64,000 nt of DNA from Alphaproteobacteria bacterium (GTDB lineage: Bacteria > Pseudomonadota > Alphaproteobacteria > JANQMY01), in the NCBI GenBank assembly GCA_028289425.1, contig JANQPL010000004.1, forward strand, positions 741,760 to 805,759, given 5' to 3'. Shown piece after piece: positions 44,286 to 52,322 of this stretch; the first letter of the stretch is position 1; every line of letters begins with the position of its first letter. The notes beneath the pieces were generated by a model. It was not told the origin of the DNA, did no database searches, and saw only the letters and a program-made list of their open reading frames with translations. The position numbers were made by a program, and so were the translations under genes.

Positions 44286-44391
44286 GGCGCAGTTCCTCTT
44301 CCTTTGTCTTGGTTTTTCAAACAAGGATATTCAGAATTGCGGCCAAACGCTAGATACCCAGATCGCCCGTCAGTTGGCGCATTGGAATGCT

Positions 44392-44814
44392 CTAGTGCCG
44401 GGTTTGTCGGCGGCGATGGCCTTCAATGCCCAGTTCGTCGGAAGCGATTTGTTCCTTGCGGGCCAGTTCCGCAGCTTCTTTCGATTGTCTGGTTTCTTCG
44501 GCAATTTCGTAACGCTTGAGTTCCTGGAACGCAGCGTTCAGCTCATTCGTCAAATGAGCGATTTTTTCATCGATGTTCGTGATGAACTGGCAGGCCTGGT
44601 CCCGTTCAGACCGGGAAGCATCCGCAAAGTTCGCGAACGAAAATGTGCCTACCAGATTGCCCGATGCTTTTCGCGCTTCTTCTTCAACATTGCCGTCGAT
44701 CTCCAAAATGCGGAATTGTGTTTTCTGACGCCGCGATTCCAGGGCACTTATTTCACGCCGCAGTTCGTCGATCTTCCATTTGTGAATGCGCGCTAAAATG
44801 CTCGTCGGCGTCAT
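44392..44814 (-). CDS. fliJ: Flagellar export chaperone FliJ-like
   Basis: A 140-residue, highly charged, all-helical coiled-coil protein (KWKIDELRREISALESRRQK and TNIDEKIAHLTNELNAAFQE). It starts at ATG 44814, sharing one base with the fliI stop (TGATG); a GTG one codon upstream is possible. FliJ is the central stalk-like partner of the export ATPase. Sequence is weakly conserved in the family, so the fliI-fliJ order, size and coiled coil carry the call. Confidence 0.8.
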   Translation of the reverse strand: MTPTSILARIHKWKIDELRREISALESRRQKTQFRILEIDGNVEEEARKASGNLVGTFSFANFADASRSERDQACQFITNIDEKIAHLTNELNAAFQELKRYEIAEETRQSKEAAELARKEQIASDELGIEGHRRRQTRH

Positions 44815-46190
44815 CACGCTGTCCTTTCCGTCTCAGGGGCGTCGGGTTGGCTGGATTGTTCTTCCGGCTGAACTTCTGCATCTGACTGCAAAATGTCGCT
44901 CAACTGGTCATAACCTTCGGTTAAGTTTGTGGTTTCCGTTTTTGCTTGCGACAAGAACGCTTCAAGCTTTTCATTCAAACGTATTGCCCGATCGATCTGC
45001 GGATCCGTTCCGGACCGGTAAGCGCCCAAACGAATGAGTTCCGCCATGTCGTCGTATAGCGCCATATAGCGACGCGCTTCGTTGATCAGCGCGTTCTGGT
45101 CGTCGGTGTTGCAGTTGGGTAGGGTGCGCGAAATGGACTTCAATATGTTGATTGCGGGATAGCGCCCACGCTCGGCAATGGCTCGGTCCAACACGATGTG
45201 ACCATCCAAAATGCCGCGCACCGCATCGGCGATGGGTTCGTTGTGATCGTCGCCTTCCACGAGAACGGTGAACAGCCCGGTGATCGAGCCGCTGCCGGCA
45301 CCGGGTCCCGCGCGTTCCAGCAATTTGGGCAGTTCGGCAAAGACGGTTGGGGTGTAACCCTTGGCCGCCGGCGGTTCGCCGCCTGAAAGTCCGATTTCGC
45401 GCTGAGCCATGGCAAACCGCGTCACGCTGTCCATCAAACACAGCACATGCTTGCCTTGGTCGCGGAAATATTCCGCCAGCGCCATGGTCATGTGGGCGGC
45501 CTGACGGCGCCGCAGGGCCGGTTCGTCTGAGGTCGCCACAACAACCACGCTGCGTTCCAGGCCACTATCACCCAAATCGTCCTCGATGAATTCTTGGACT
45601 TCCCGCCCCCGTTCGCCGATCAGGCCGATGATGGCCACATCGCACTGAGTGTTGCGCGCAAGCATCGATAAGAGAACCGACTTACCCACGCCGGAGCCCG
45701 CAAAGATTCCCATGCGCTGGCCCCGGCAGGCGGTTACGAAACTGTTCAGGGCGCGGACTCCCAGATCCACTTTTTCACCGACGCGCTGACGCAAATGGGC
45801 CGGTGGCGGCGTTTGGCGGATTGCACAGGCTTGTTTGCCCGGCAAAAGGGGGCCTTTTCCATCGACAGGTTCGCCGAAGGCGTTGACCACACGCCCAAGC
45901 CAGCCGAATGACGGGTTTATTGTTGCACTCTGATCTTTGATGTCCGCCCGGCAGCCCATGCGCACGCCGTCAAGCGACTCAAACGGCATGCAGAGTGCCC
46001 GGCCGCCCCGAAAACCGACCACTTCGCAGGGCACGGGTCTTTCGTTTGCGGATTCGATGTCGATCCGCGCGCCGATACCGAACGAGTCCATACCGCCGGC
46101 GATCTCGACCAATAGTCCTTGTACGCTGACGACGCGGCCAAATTGATTCTCTGGCTGTAATTCTTGGATCTCTGAGATGAGTCCTTGCAC
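44814..46190 (-). CDS. fliI: Flagellar export ATPase FliI
   Basis: A 458-residue F1-beta-like ATPase of the flagellar type III export system. Starts at GTG with GGAG seven bases upstream. Walker A is [20 protein letters not shown] (GSGVGKS 165-171); [15 protein letters not shown], the Walker B region [20 protein letters not shown] and [20 protein letters not shown] are all typical. The C-terminus after ~430 is acidic and Gln-rich. fliI-fliJ is transcribed away from ctrA, and the CtrA box at 46347 lies 157 bases upstream of its start. Confidence 0.96.
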   Translation of the reverse strand: MQGLISEIQELQPENQFGRVVSVQGLLVEIAGGMDSFGIGARIDIESANERPVPCEVVGFRGGRALCMPFESLDGVRMGCRADIKDQSATINPSFGWLGRVVNAFGEPVDGKGPLLPGKQACAIRQTPPPAHLRQRVGEKVDLGVRALNSFVTACRGQRMGIFAGSGVGKSVLLSMLARNTQCDVAIIGLIGERGREVQEFIEDDLGDSGLERSVVVVATSDEPALRRRQAAHMTMALAEYFRDQGKHVLCLMDSVTRFAMAQREIGLSGGEPPAAKGYTPTVFAELPKLLERAGPGAGSGSITGLFTVLVEGDDHNEPIADAVRGILDGHIVLDRAIAERGRYPAINILKSISRTLPNCNTDDQNALINEARRYMALYDDMAELIRLGAYRSGTDPQIDRAIRLNEKLEAFLSQAKTETTNLTEGYDQLSDILQSDAEVQPEEQSSQPDAPETERTA

Positions 46191-46346
46191 GCTCTGACTC
46201 CGATGCCGGCCGCGCCACTCTTAAAAAGAGTCTTCAGGCGGAACGAACTTATGCGGAATATCATCACAAAGACCGTTTAAGACGCGGTAAACCGGCCCGC
46301 GCAACTTGGCAAAAAAATCGCAGTTTTCTGGGAAAAAATTGGCACG

Positions 46347-46361
46347 TTAACGGAACGTTAA
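46347..46361. promoter_or_regulatory. CtrA box (TTAA-N7-TTAA) between fliI and ctrA
   Basis: TTAACGGAACGTTAA is an exact TTAA-N7-TTAA, the full CtrA recognition sequence. It lies in the 335-base gene-free region 46191-46525, which also holds GANTC methylation sites at 46228 (GAGTC) and 46379 (GATTC), the inverted repeat ACTCTT-AAA-AAGAGT at 46217-46231, TTAACAATTCTTAA near 46437 (N6 spacing) and TTAACCAT near 46481. Autoregulation of ctrA and control of fliIJ are both expected from this site. Confidence 0.75.
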
Positions 46362-46372
46362 AGCGAGCAGGG

Positions 46373-46399
46373 TTAAACGATTCATAGGAAATCGTTTAA
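46373..46399. promoter_or_regulatory. 10-bp inverted repeat overlapping a GANTC site upstream of ctrA
   Basis: TTAAACGATT and AATCGTTTAA are perfect inverted arms separated by seven bases, 126 bases before the ctrA start and 11 bases from the CtrA box. The left arm includes most of a GATTC (CcrM-type) site. It could be a binding site for a dimeric regulator, or DNA whose recognition depends on methylation. Confidence 0.5.
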
Positions 46400-46525
46400 A
46401 AGATAGAAAAAAAGTTTTGGGACTTTTTTATTCCGATTAACAATTCTTAAGTATTTCGGCATAGTGTGGGCAAATCAATTAACCATATTGGAAGCCAATT
46501 CAAGGTGGCCTGAGAGAGGACAACG

Positions 46526-47224
46526 ATGCGGGTATTGCTCATCGAAGATGACAGCGCCACAGCACAAAGCATCGAACTGATGCTGAAGTCTGAGGGGTTT
46601 AATGTCTACACAACCGATCTTGGAGAAGAGGGAGTCGATCTCGGCAAACTGTACGACTACGACATCATTCTCCTGGACGTAAATTTGCCGGACATGAACG
46701 GTTTTGACGTGCTCAAAACCCTCCGTGTTTCAAAAATCGGTACACCGATTTTGATTCTGTCGGGGTTGGCCGGAATCGAAAACAAGGTGCGGGGCCTTGG
46801 CTTCGGTGCGGACGATTACATGACCAAGCCGTTCCACAAGGACGAACTGATCGCGCGGATCCACGCCGTGGTGCGCCGTTCGAAAGGTCACTCCCAATCG
46901 GTCATCAACACGGGCAAACTGTCCGTCAATCTGGACGCCAAGACCGTTGAGGTCGATGGCCAGCGCGTTCATCTGACCGGCAAAGAATATCAGATGCTCG
47001 AGCTGTTGAGCTTGCGCAAAGGAACGACGCTCACGAAAGAGATGTTCCTCAACCACCTTTACGGCGGTATGGATGAGCCTGAGTTGAAGATCATCGACGT
47101 CTTTATCTGTAAGCTCCGCAAGAAATTGGCGGCAGCGACAGACGGTGCCCATTACATCGAAACGGTCTGGGGCCGGGGGTATGTTCTGCGGGATCCGGAT
47201 CCTGCGGAAGACGTCGCGGCCTAA
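46526..47224 (+). CDS. ctrA: Cell-cycle response regulator CtrA
   Basis: A 232-residue OmpR-type response regulator and master cell-cycle/flagellar regulator of alphaproteobacteria. The receiver has acidic residues in LLIEDD, phospho-acceptor Asp51 ([18 protein letters not shown]) and Lys in [11 protein letters not shown]. The winged helix includes [40 protein letters not shown] and FICKLRKKL, all hallmarks of CtrA. It ends in Ala-Ala (EDVAA), like the ClpXP-recognised terminus of Caulobacter CtrA. GAGAGGAC precedes the ATG. Phosphate should come from ChpT (48258), and SciP (29706) should antagonise it. Confidence 0.98.
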   Translation: MRVLLIEDDSATAQSIELMLKSEGFNVYTTDLGEEGVDLGKLYDYDIILLDVNLPDMNGFDVLKTLRVSKIGTPILILSGLAGIENKVRGLGFGADDYMTKPFHKDELIARIHAVVRRSKGHSQSVINTGKLSVNLDAKTVEVDGQRVHLTGKEYQMLELLSLRKGTTLTKEMFLNHLYGGMDEPELKIIDVFICKLRKKLAAATDGAHYIETVWGRGYVLRDPDPAEDVAA

Positions 47225-47250
47225 GGGTAAGCGACATCAACCGGAAAAAA

Positions 47251-47273
47251 GGGCGCCGAAAGGCGCCCTTTTT
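47251..47273. terminator. Bidirectional terminator between ctrA and cheR
   Basis: A perfect 7-bp stem GGGCGCC/GGCGCCC with a GAAA tetraloop, T5 on the right and A6 on the left. It can end both ctrA and the convergent cheR. Confidence 0.9.
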
Positions 47274-47303
47274 GCTTGATCCGGGTCACATCGCGTTGGC
47301 CGC

Positions 47304-48173
47304 CTAACCGGCGTTGCGTTTGCGATTCATATGCAAGTTTAAGTCGGGCAGCACTTCCGCTGGATCGGCCAAGGTATAAAAGCCGCGGGCACCTTTTACG
47401 GGTTTGAAGTCGCCCTGATAGCCGATCAGCGTTTCCAGCGTTCCCAGCACTAGAATGCCGTCCGGCGCGAGCCGCTGGGCCAGACGGTCCAAAACGTCGG
47501 CGCGCTTTGCTTCGGAGAATGTGCTCAGCACATTGCGGCAAAAGATGATGTCGAAATCGCCCAATAGCGCGAAGTCATCGAGCAGGTTGAATTGCCGGAA
47601 CCGCACTTGGCTTCGAATACCGCGCTGCAGCTGCCAACGCGATTTGTTCTTCTCAAAATAGCGCACCATGATGCGCGCCGGTACGGTGCGCTGCACGTCA
47701 ATTTGACTGTAGGCGGCTTGCCGCGCTTTCTCGACAGCGTAATTGGAAACATCTGTGCCGAGAATATCCAGATCGCCATCCCAAGATTGGCGCAATATCT
47801 GATCGGCCGTCATGGCGACGGAGTACGCTTCTTGTCCTGTGGAGGTGGCACATGACCAAACACGCAATGGGCGGGTCCTCTCCCGCGTTTGCGAAAAGAT
47901 GGGAAAGACACGCTCTGCCAACGCGTTGAAGGGGCTTTCGTCGCGGAAGAAGAATGTCTCACGCGTGGTGATCACGTCGATCGCATCAATGGCCAACTCG
48001 CTATCGGGATCCCGGATCAACTGGGTGACGAGATTCGACATGCCGTCGATTTGATTGCGGCGGAGAATGGGCAACAAACGGTTTTCGAGCGTCTTGCTGT
48101 GTTCTTCCCGCAGCACGATACCAATGCGGCTTTCTATAAAAGCCTTCAGGTCTTCGAAATCTGTTTTGCGCAC
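47304..48173 (-). CDS. cheR: Chemoreceptor methyltransferase CheR
   Basis: A 289-residue SAM-dependent enzyme that methylates glutamates of chemoreceptors. The N-terminal helical domain includes DVITTRETFFFRDESPFNAL; the SAM site is RVWSCATSTGQEAYSVAM; later motifs are DILGTDVSNYAVEKARQAAY, FRQFNLLDDF, DIIFCRNVLSTF and DGILVLGTLETL. No other chemotaxis genes are in the window. In many alphaproteobacteria a lone cheR lies next to chpT/ctrA, as here. Orientation and an 84-base gap suggest cotranscription after chpT. Confidence 0.92.
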   Translation of the reverse strand: MRKTDFEDLKAFIESRIGIVLREEHSKTLENRLLPILRRNQIDGMSNLVTQLIRDPDSELAIDAIDVITTRETFFFRDESPFNALAERVFPIFSQTRERTRPLRVWSCATSTGQEAYSVAMTADQILRQSWDGDLDILGTDVSNYAVEKARQAAYSQIDVQRTVPARIMVRYFEKNKSRWQLQRGIRSQVRFRQFNLLDDFALLGDFDIIFCRNVLSTFSEAKRADVLDRLAQRLAPDGILVLGTLETLIGYQGDFKPVKGARGFYTLADPAEVLPDLNLHMNRKRNAG

Positions 48174-48257
48174 GGCGTGGCCTCCCTCGGTCGCAAGACT
48201 GAGCGGGGCCAGGATGTTAGATTTTGTTTAATATCGAATGAAATCGGGCGGCGCTCG

Positions 48258-48911
48258 CTAGGCTACCTTTTTGGCGGCGATCGCCACCGTGTCGTCTTGA
48301 GCTTGCACACTCAGATGTACACCAAGTTGCCGCGCCACCAACGCCGACAGATGGGGCTGGATCGACCGGGCGCTCATGTCTTCCAAGGCCGGCGTGTTGC
48401 TGGACAGCAGCACTTCTTTAACATCTTCGGGGATTTTCGCTTTGAGGCCTTCGGCGCGCACCTCCAGCGACAGTTCGCCGTCTTCCGCGTCGCTGGCGAC
48501 CCGCAAACACCCACCTCGGGGAATGCTATCGATCCCGATAAGGATCAAGTTAAGCAAAAGTTTCACGGCGTCCTTTGGAAGAACCTGATTGTCCGTCGGC
48601 CATTCAAGCTCGATCTTACCGCTTTCGAGCAGACCTTGCGTGACCTGACGCGCATCGCCCAGATCAATCAGGTCACCCGCCGTCCCGGCCGCCCCAAAGG
48701 CCAGCCGAGCGAACTGAAGCTTTGCGGAAGCCTGCTGCGCCGACGATTGGATGAGCGACATGGCATGCTCACGCATCATTTCGTCGTCATCGTCATTGAG
48801 CACTTCGAGACCGTTTGCAATGGCACCGACAGGACTAATCAAGTCGTGGCAAACACGGGAACATAACAAAGCAGCCAGTTGAAGGTCATTTGCGGACATG
48901 GGCATTTCCAT
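48258..48911 (-). CDS. chpT: Histidine phosphotransferase ChpT
   Basis: A 217-residue dimeric phosphotransferase that passes phosphate from CckA to CtrA and CpdR. The conserved region LAALLCSRVCHDLISPVGAI contains the phospho-acceptor His22 (His18 if the third in-frame ATG is used). The pseudo-ATPase half follows (VLPKDAVKLLLNLILIGIDS, IPRGGCLRV), lacking kinase G-boxes as expected for ChpT/DUF2328. It lies about 1.0 kb from ctrA, separated only by cheR. It is divergent from cysQ. Confidence 0.93.
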   Translation of the reverse strand: MEMPMSANDLQLAALLCSRVCHDLISPVGAIANGLEVLNDDDDEMMREHAMSLIQSSAQQASAKLQFARLAFGAAGTAGDLIDLGDARQVTQGLLESGKIELEWPTDNQVLPKDAVKLLLNLILIGIDSIPRGGCLRVASDAEDGELSLEVRAEGLKAKIPEDVKEVLLSSNTPALEDMSARSIQPHLSALVARQLGVHLSVQAQDDTVAIAAKKVA

Positions 48912-49087
48912 AGAAGGTCAACACAATACAGTAGAGATGGTTAGGGCTCAGAGCCATTATTCTGATCAGGGTAAATAGTTGCTTAAATCCGATGGGCATG
49001 AGAAAGAAGCGGACCATTCCGGCTACGTGATCCCTCACAGTGGGCGGCAAAAAATCCATTTTCCCGGCCCTGGGGTTCTATTCCGAC

Positions 49088-49888
49088 ATGGTTGATCACG
49101 CATCTCTCCTGGACAGTCTAATCCGAATCTCGGTCGAGGCCGGGATCGCCATCATGAAAGTGTATGAGTCGGACATTGCTGTCGAGCACAAGGACGACAA
49201 ATCACCCGTCACCGAAGCCGACCGCTTGGGCGAGCGTATCATCTTGCAGGGCTTGACGGAGGCCGCACCCGACATTCCCGTTGTTGCGGAAGAAGCGGCG
49301 GCTGCGGGACACATTCCGGAAGTAGATGACCGGTTTTTTTTGGTCGATCCCTTGGACGGCACCAAGGAATTCATCAGAAAGAACGGTGAGTTCACCGTGA
49401 ATATTGGCTTGATCGAGAACGGCGAGGCCATCGCCGGCGTCGTCTATGTTCCGGCCAAAAAGAAACTGTATGCGGGCCACGGTAATTCCGCTTTTGTGCA
49501 AGAGGTGGATCCACATCTGGACGACCCGCTCGCCTCCGCCTCGCCGCGCCGGCCAATTTCTGCAAGGGTCGGTGACCGGCGCGCTTTGGTGGCCATCGCC
49601 AGTCGCTCCCATCGCGACACCAAAACCGACGAGTATTTAAGCCATTACAATATTGCCGATATGGTCGCTGCCGGCTCGTCCCTGAAATTCTGTCTGGTGG
49701 CGGAAGGTGTGGCCGATATCTATCCGCGCCACGGACCCACGATGGAATGGGATACGGCGGCAGGACACGCCGTCGTCAATGCGGCTGGTGGCTCGGTTAC
49801 CCGGCTGGATGGTTCGCCGTTGCGCTATGGCAAGACCGAGGACGGATTCAAGAATCCCTATTTCGTTGCCCGCGGGAAAAGCGAATAA
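49088..49888 (+). CDS. cysQ: 3'(2'),5'-bisphosphate nucleotidase CysQ
   Basis: 266 residues from the ATG at 49088; the frame is open to 49040 but those residues do not look conserved. An inositol-monophosphatase-fold, Mg-dependent enzyme that hydrolyses PAP to AMP, recycling the by-product of sulfate assimilation. Metal sites are VTEADRLGERII, VAEEAAAAG and FLVDPLDGTKEFIRKNGEFT; the C-terminal motif is HGPTMEWDTAAGHAVVNAAG. Length is typical. The upstream 176 bases are shared with chpT. Confidence 0.92.
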   Translation: MVDHASLLDSLIRISVEAGIAIMKVYESDIAVEHKDDKSPVTEADRLGERIILQGLTEAAPDIPVVAEEAAAAGHIPEVDDRFFLVDPLDGTKEFIRKNGEFTVNIGLIENGEAIAGVVYVPAKKKLYAGHGNSAFVQEVDPHLDDPLASASPRRPISARVGDRRALVAIASRSHRDTKTDEYLSHYNIADMVAAGSSLKFCLVAEGVADIYPRHGPTMEWDTAAGHAVVNAAGGSVTRLDGSPLRYGKTEDGFKNPYFVARGKSE

Positions 49889-49906
49889 CGAAAAAATGAA
49901 GGCGAC

Positions 49907-50131
49907 CTATCGAGGCGTGTCTTGGTCGTCATAGCCGGCGCGGCTGCTGTAAAAGGTTAGCGCCATAAGGCCCCCGCCCAGTCCGAGAGAAAAAACGATC
50001 CCCAGGATGAGCGCGAAGATGCCGTGTCCACTCATTTGGGCGCCATCGAGGCTGCCGAAGGCAACCACCGCCCCCCACAGAGCGAACGCAAGAATGGCAC
50101 CGAGAACGGCGAAAAGCAGGGCTGTTTTCAT
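49907..50131 (-). CDS. Small two-helix membrane protein
   Basis: 74 residues from the ATG at 50131; the longer open frame upstream has no coding character. Two transmembrane helices: TALLFAVLGAILAFALWGAV and FALILGIVFSLGLGGGLMAL, with a short polar tail (YSSRAGYDDQDTPR). I recognise no specific family. Convergent with cysQ, 18 bases from its stop. Confidence 0.65.
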   Translation of the reverse strand: MKTALLFAVLGAILAFALWGAVVAFGSLDGAQMSGHGIFALILGIVFSLGLGGGLMALTFYSSRAGYDDQDTPR

Positions 50132-50813
50132 TATGGAGTCTCTCACCTGCCGCGCCACCGTGGCGCGCTTGGCATATCCTACATGGGGTTGGCGGTCCTG
50201 GATACCAAGGTGTCGGAACGGTTCACCATGTGCCGGAGATGCGCTGCCAGGTGCGGCAAGAAGGGGGGGCGGGGTGGCCGGCGCAATCCTGACAAGCCCC
50301 CCGACAGTCACGGATCGCACCGGCCGGCCGCATATGCCACTTTGTCGGCGGCGGCCACCTTGAGATTACTCCTGCGGGCTGCAAGCGAGCGTGCCCAACC
50401 AATCACGCTGCGATGCGCCCAGCATCCAAGCAAGGTCCCCACAGCCAACCAAAGCAATTGTTGTGCCTTTGTTTAACGGACGAAAATGCGCCCCATGGTC
50501 CCGTCCGCCGGGTCGATCACAATGTCTTGTGCACCAAATTGTGCCGTTGTGAGACGCCGGTTCGTCGGAGCTGTACGGGCATGTCCCCCCTTGGCACAGC
50601 CCGTTTCAAATCGGGGTCACTATTTGGCTGATATCTGCGCTTTCGCGGACCCTCAAGGATGGTCACGACAGCCTTAAAGTGTTAAAAATGATTCGATCCC
50701 GTGGTGCACAAGAAAAACAAGAATCCGCGCGCGGGCCCGCAGTGGGGTGATCGTCCAATCTGTTAGTGATCGCGCTGTCGAGTGCAATCGCTGACCTGTA
50801 AGAGGTTTAAGGG
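50132..50813. other. 682-base stretch without a recognised gene
   Basis: I found no convincing protein gene or structured RNA here. Short open frames exist on both strands but lack ribosome binding sites, starts and family motifs. One short minus-strand frame (ending near 50474, residues GAQDIVIDPADGTMGRIFVR before a stop) reads like protein but is closed by stops upstream and has no start, so it may be a gene remnant. The last 110 bases are likely the promoter and leader of the EipA-like gene. Confidence 0.5.
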
Positions 50814-51500
50814 ATGATTCACCTAACAAAGCTTTTCCAATCGAGTCGGGTATTTTTGATGGCCGCGGCAATGGGCTTGGCCAGCCATGGGGCGATGGCC
50901 GATGGGCCGGGATCCGCCACCGGATCCATTTACGTTGCGCCGCATGCAACGCCGCCCAATGCCACGTCGCTTGACGGCAGCGCTCAACGGAACACGCCTG
51001 CGCAAGCTGAGGACGATGAGACATTCTCCAAGAATGAGATCGCCAATGCGGTAGCTGGATTTTTCGGCATCACCACACAGAAAGCAGCGGAAGTGGTTGA
51101 AGTCATTTTCTCCGACCAAGGCCGGCCCAATGCCTACATTAAAGGGGAAGAGGCCAGTGGTGCTTTTATTGCGGGCTTGCGCTATGGCAAGGGAGAGCTG
51201 GTCCGCAAGTCCGGCGAGACCGAACAGATCTATTGGCAAGGTCCATCGGCCGGCTTCGATTTTGGCGGCGATGCCTCCAAAGCATTCACCCTCGTCTACA
51301 ATCTAAAAGATACAGAAGATATGTTCCGACGCTATCCGGGTGTCGAGGGCAAGGTCTACTTTATCGCGGGCATCGGTGTGAATTACCAGCAGCGCGGGCG
51401 GATCGTGCTGGCCCCCATGCGGACGGGTGTCGGGTGGCGCCAAGGGGTCAATGCGGGCTATCTGAAATACTCAAAGTTTCGGCGCTGGGTGCCATTCTAA
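50814..51500 (+). CDS. EipA-like (DUF1134) periplasmic protein
   Basis: A 228-residue protein. Signal peptide to about residue 29 (SSRVFLMAAAMGLASHGAMA). After a low-complexity linker, the DUF1134 domain fills residues ~68-228: FSKNEIANAVAGFFGITTQK, GRPNAYIKGEEASGAFIAGL, RYGKGELVRKSGETEQIYWQ, GPSAGFDFGGDASKAFTLVY and AGIGVNYQQRGRIVLAPMRT. In Brucella the DUF1134 protein EipA supports cell-envelope integrity. Transcribed alone. Confidence 0.88.
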   Translation: MIHLTKLFQSSRVFLMAAAMGLASHGAMADGPGSATGSIYVAPHATPPNATSLDGSAQRNTPAQAEDDETFSKNEIANAVAGFFGITTQKAAEVVEVIFSDQGRPNAYIKGEEASGAFIAGLRYGKGELVRKSGETEQIYWQGPSAGFDFGGDASKAFTLVYNLKDTEDMFRRYPGVEGKVYFIAGIGVNYQQRGRIVLAPMRTGVGWRQGVNAGYLKYSKFRRWVPF

Positions 51501-51604
51501 GCGAGAAAATTTATCGTTAATCCGTTCCCCCATCTTTTCGTAACCGCCTAACTGCGGTTATACTGTTTCTCCTGGTGGAGGCGTAAGTGTAGTTGGGGGT
51601 CGGC

Positions 51605-52267
51605 ATGCCGACGGAGTTCACGATTTTTGGCAGCGGGTTCGGTGCGGGCTTGCTGCTTTCCATTTTGTTTGGCTTTCTGGTTTGGATGCGTATGTCAAGC
51701 CAGTCAAAAAGAGATATAGAGGCGCTGCGGCACCGCGCCCGCATGGACAAGCGTCAAACCGAAAATCTCTCCCGAAATCAACACGAGACCATCGAAGCGC
51801 AAACCGACATTATCGAGCGGCAAAAGACGCTGATCGAAGAGCTGCGGGTTCAAGTCAATGATTTGGAGGTCAACGGGGTAGCGGTCGTTCAGGAGTTGAC
51901 CGATCCTGATCGCGTGGACGATCTGGAGCAGCTCATTGAAGACAACAAGCGCCGCATCGCGGAACTTGAGATGGCGCTCCAGTCGGAAAAAGCGCAGTCG
52001 CGCCAGAAGATGGACGTGCTCAAAGAACGCCTGGGCGCGCTGTTGTCGGAAATCGAAAACAAGCCTTCTACCCGCGAGTCGACCAAAGACATGGCCCGTC
52101 AAATCAAAACGCAGATCTTCGGTCCGGCCGCACCTGCGGCCAACACGGATACGGCGCCGGAGTCGGAAGAAGTCGCAAAACGACTTTCATTTGCATCGTC
52201 GAAAAGTTCCGTGCCGGCAGTTGGATCAAAAGAAAAACGTTGGAAGCGCCGCCGCTGGACTGGATAA
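51605..52267 (+). CDS. Membrane-anchored coiled-coil protein
   Basis: 220 residues from the ATG at 51605; GGGGG lies four bases upstream, while the earlier TTG (51593) is less likely. One N-terminal transmembrane helix (GAGLLLSILFGFLVWMRM) is followed by a long coiled coil (about 35-155: RHRARMDKRQTENLSRNQHE, EAQTDIIERQKTLIEELRVQ, DDLEQLIEDNKRRIAELEMA) and a basic C-terminus (KEKRWKRRRWTG). No family recognised. It ends before a hairpin shared with the convergent MFS gene. Confidence 0.65.
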   Translation: MPTEFTIFGSGFGAGLLLSILFGFLVWMRMSSQSKRDIEALRHRARMDKRQTENLSRNQHETIEAQTDIIERQKTLIEELRVQVNDLEVNGVAVVQELTDPDRVDDLEQLIEDNKRRIAELEMALQSEKAQSRQKMDVLKERLGALLSEIENKPSTRESTKDMARQIKTQIFGPAAPAANTDTAPESEEVAKRLSFASSKSSVPAVGSKEKRWKRRRWTG

Positions 52268-52297
52268 GCCGTGTGGGCTACATGCTTCTTACGATGC

Positions 52298-52322
52298 AAG
52301 GCGCCTCAATAGGGGGCGCCTT
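52298..52322. terminator. Terminator hairpin overlapping the convergent MFS stop codon
   Basis: AAGGCGCC pairs with GGCGCCTT around a nine-base loop, followed by TT and GC. It lies 31 bases after the coiled-coil gene. The MFS stop codon (complement of 52306-52308) is in the loop, so the right arm is also coding sequence of that gene. Confidence 0.75.
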
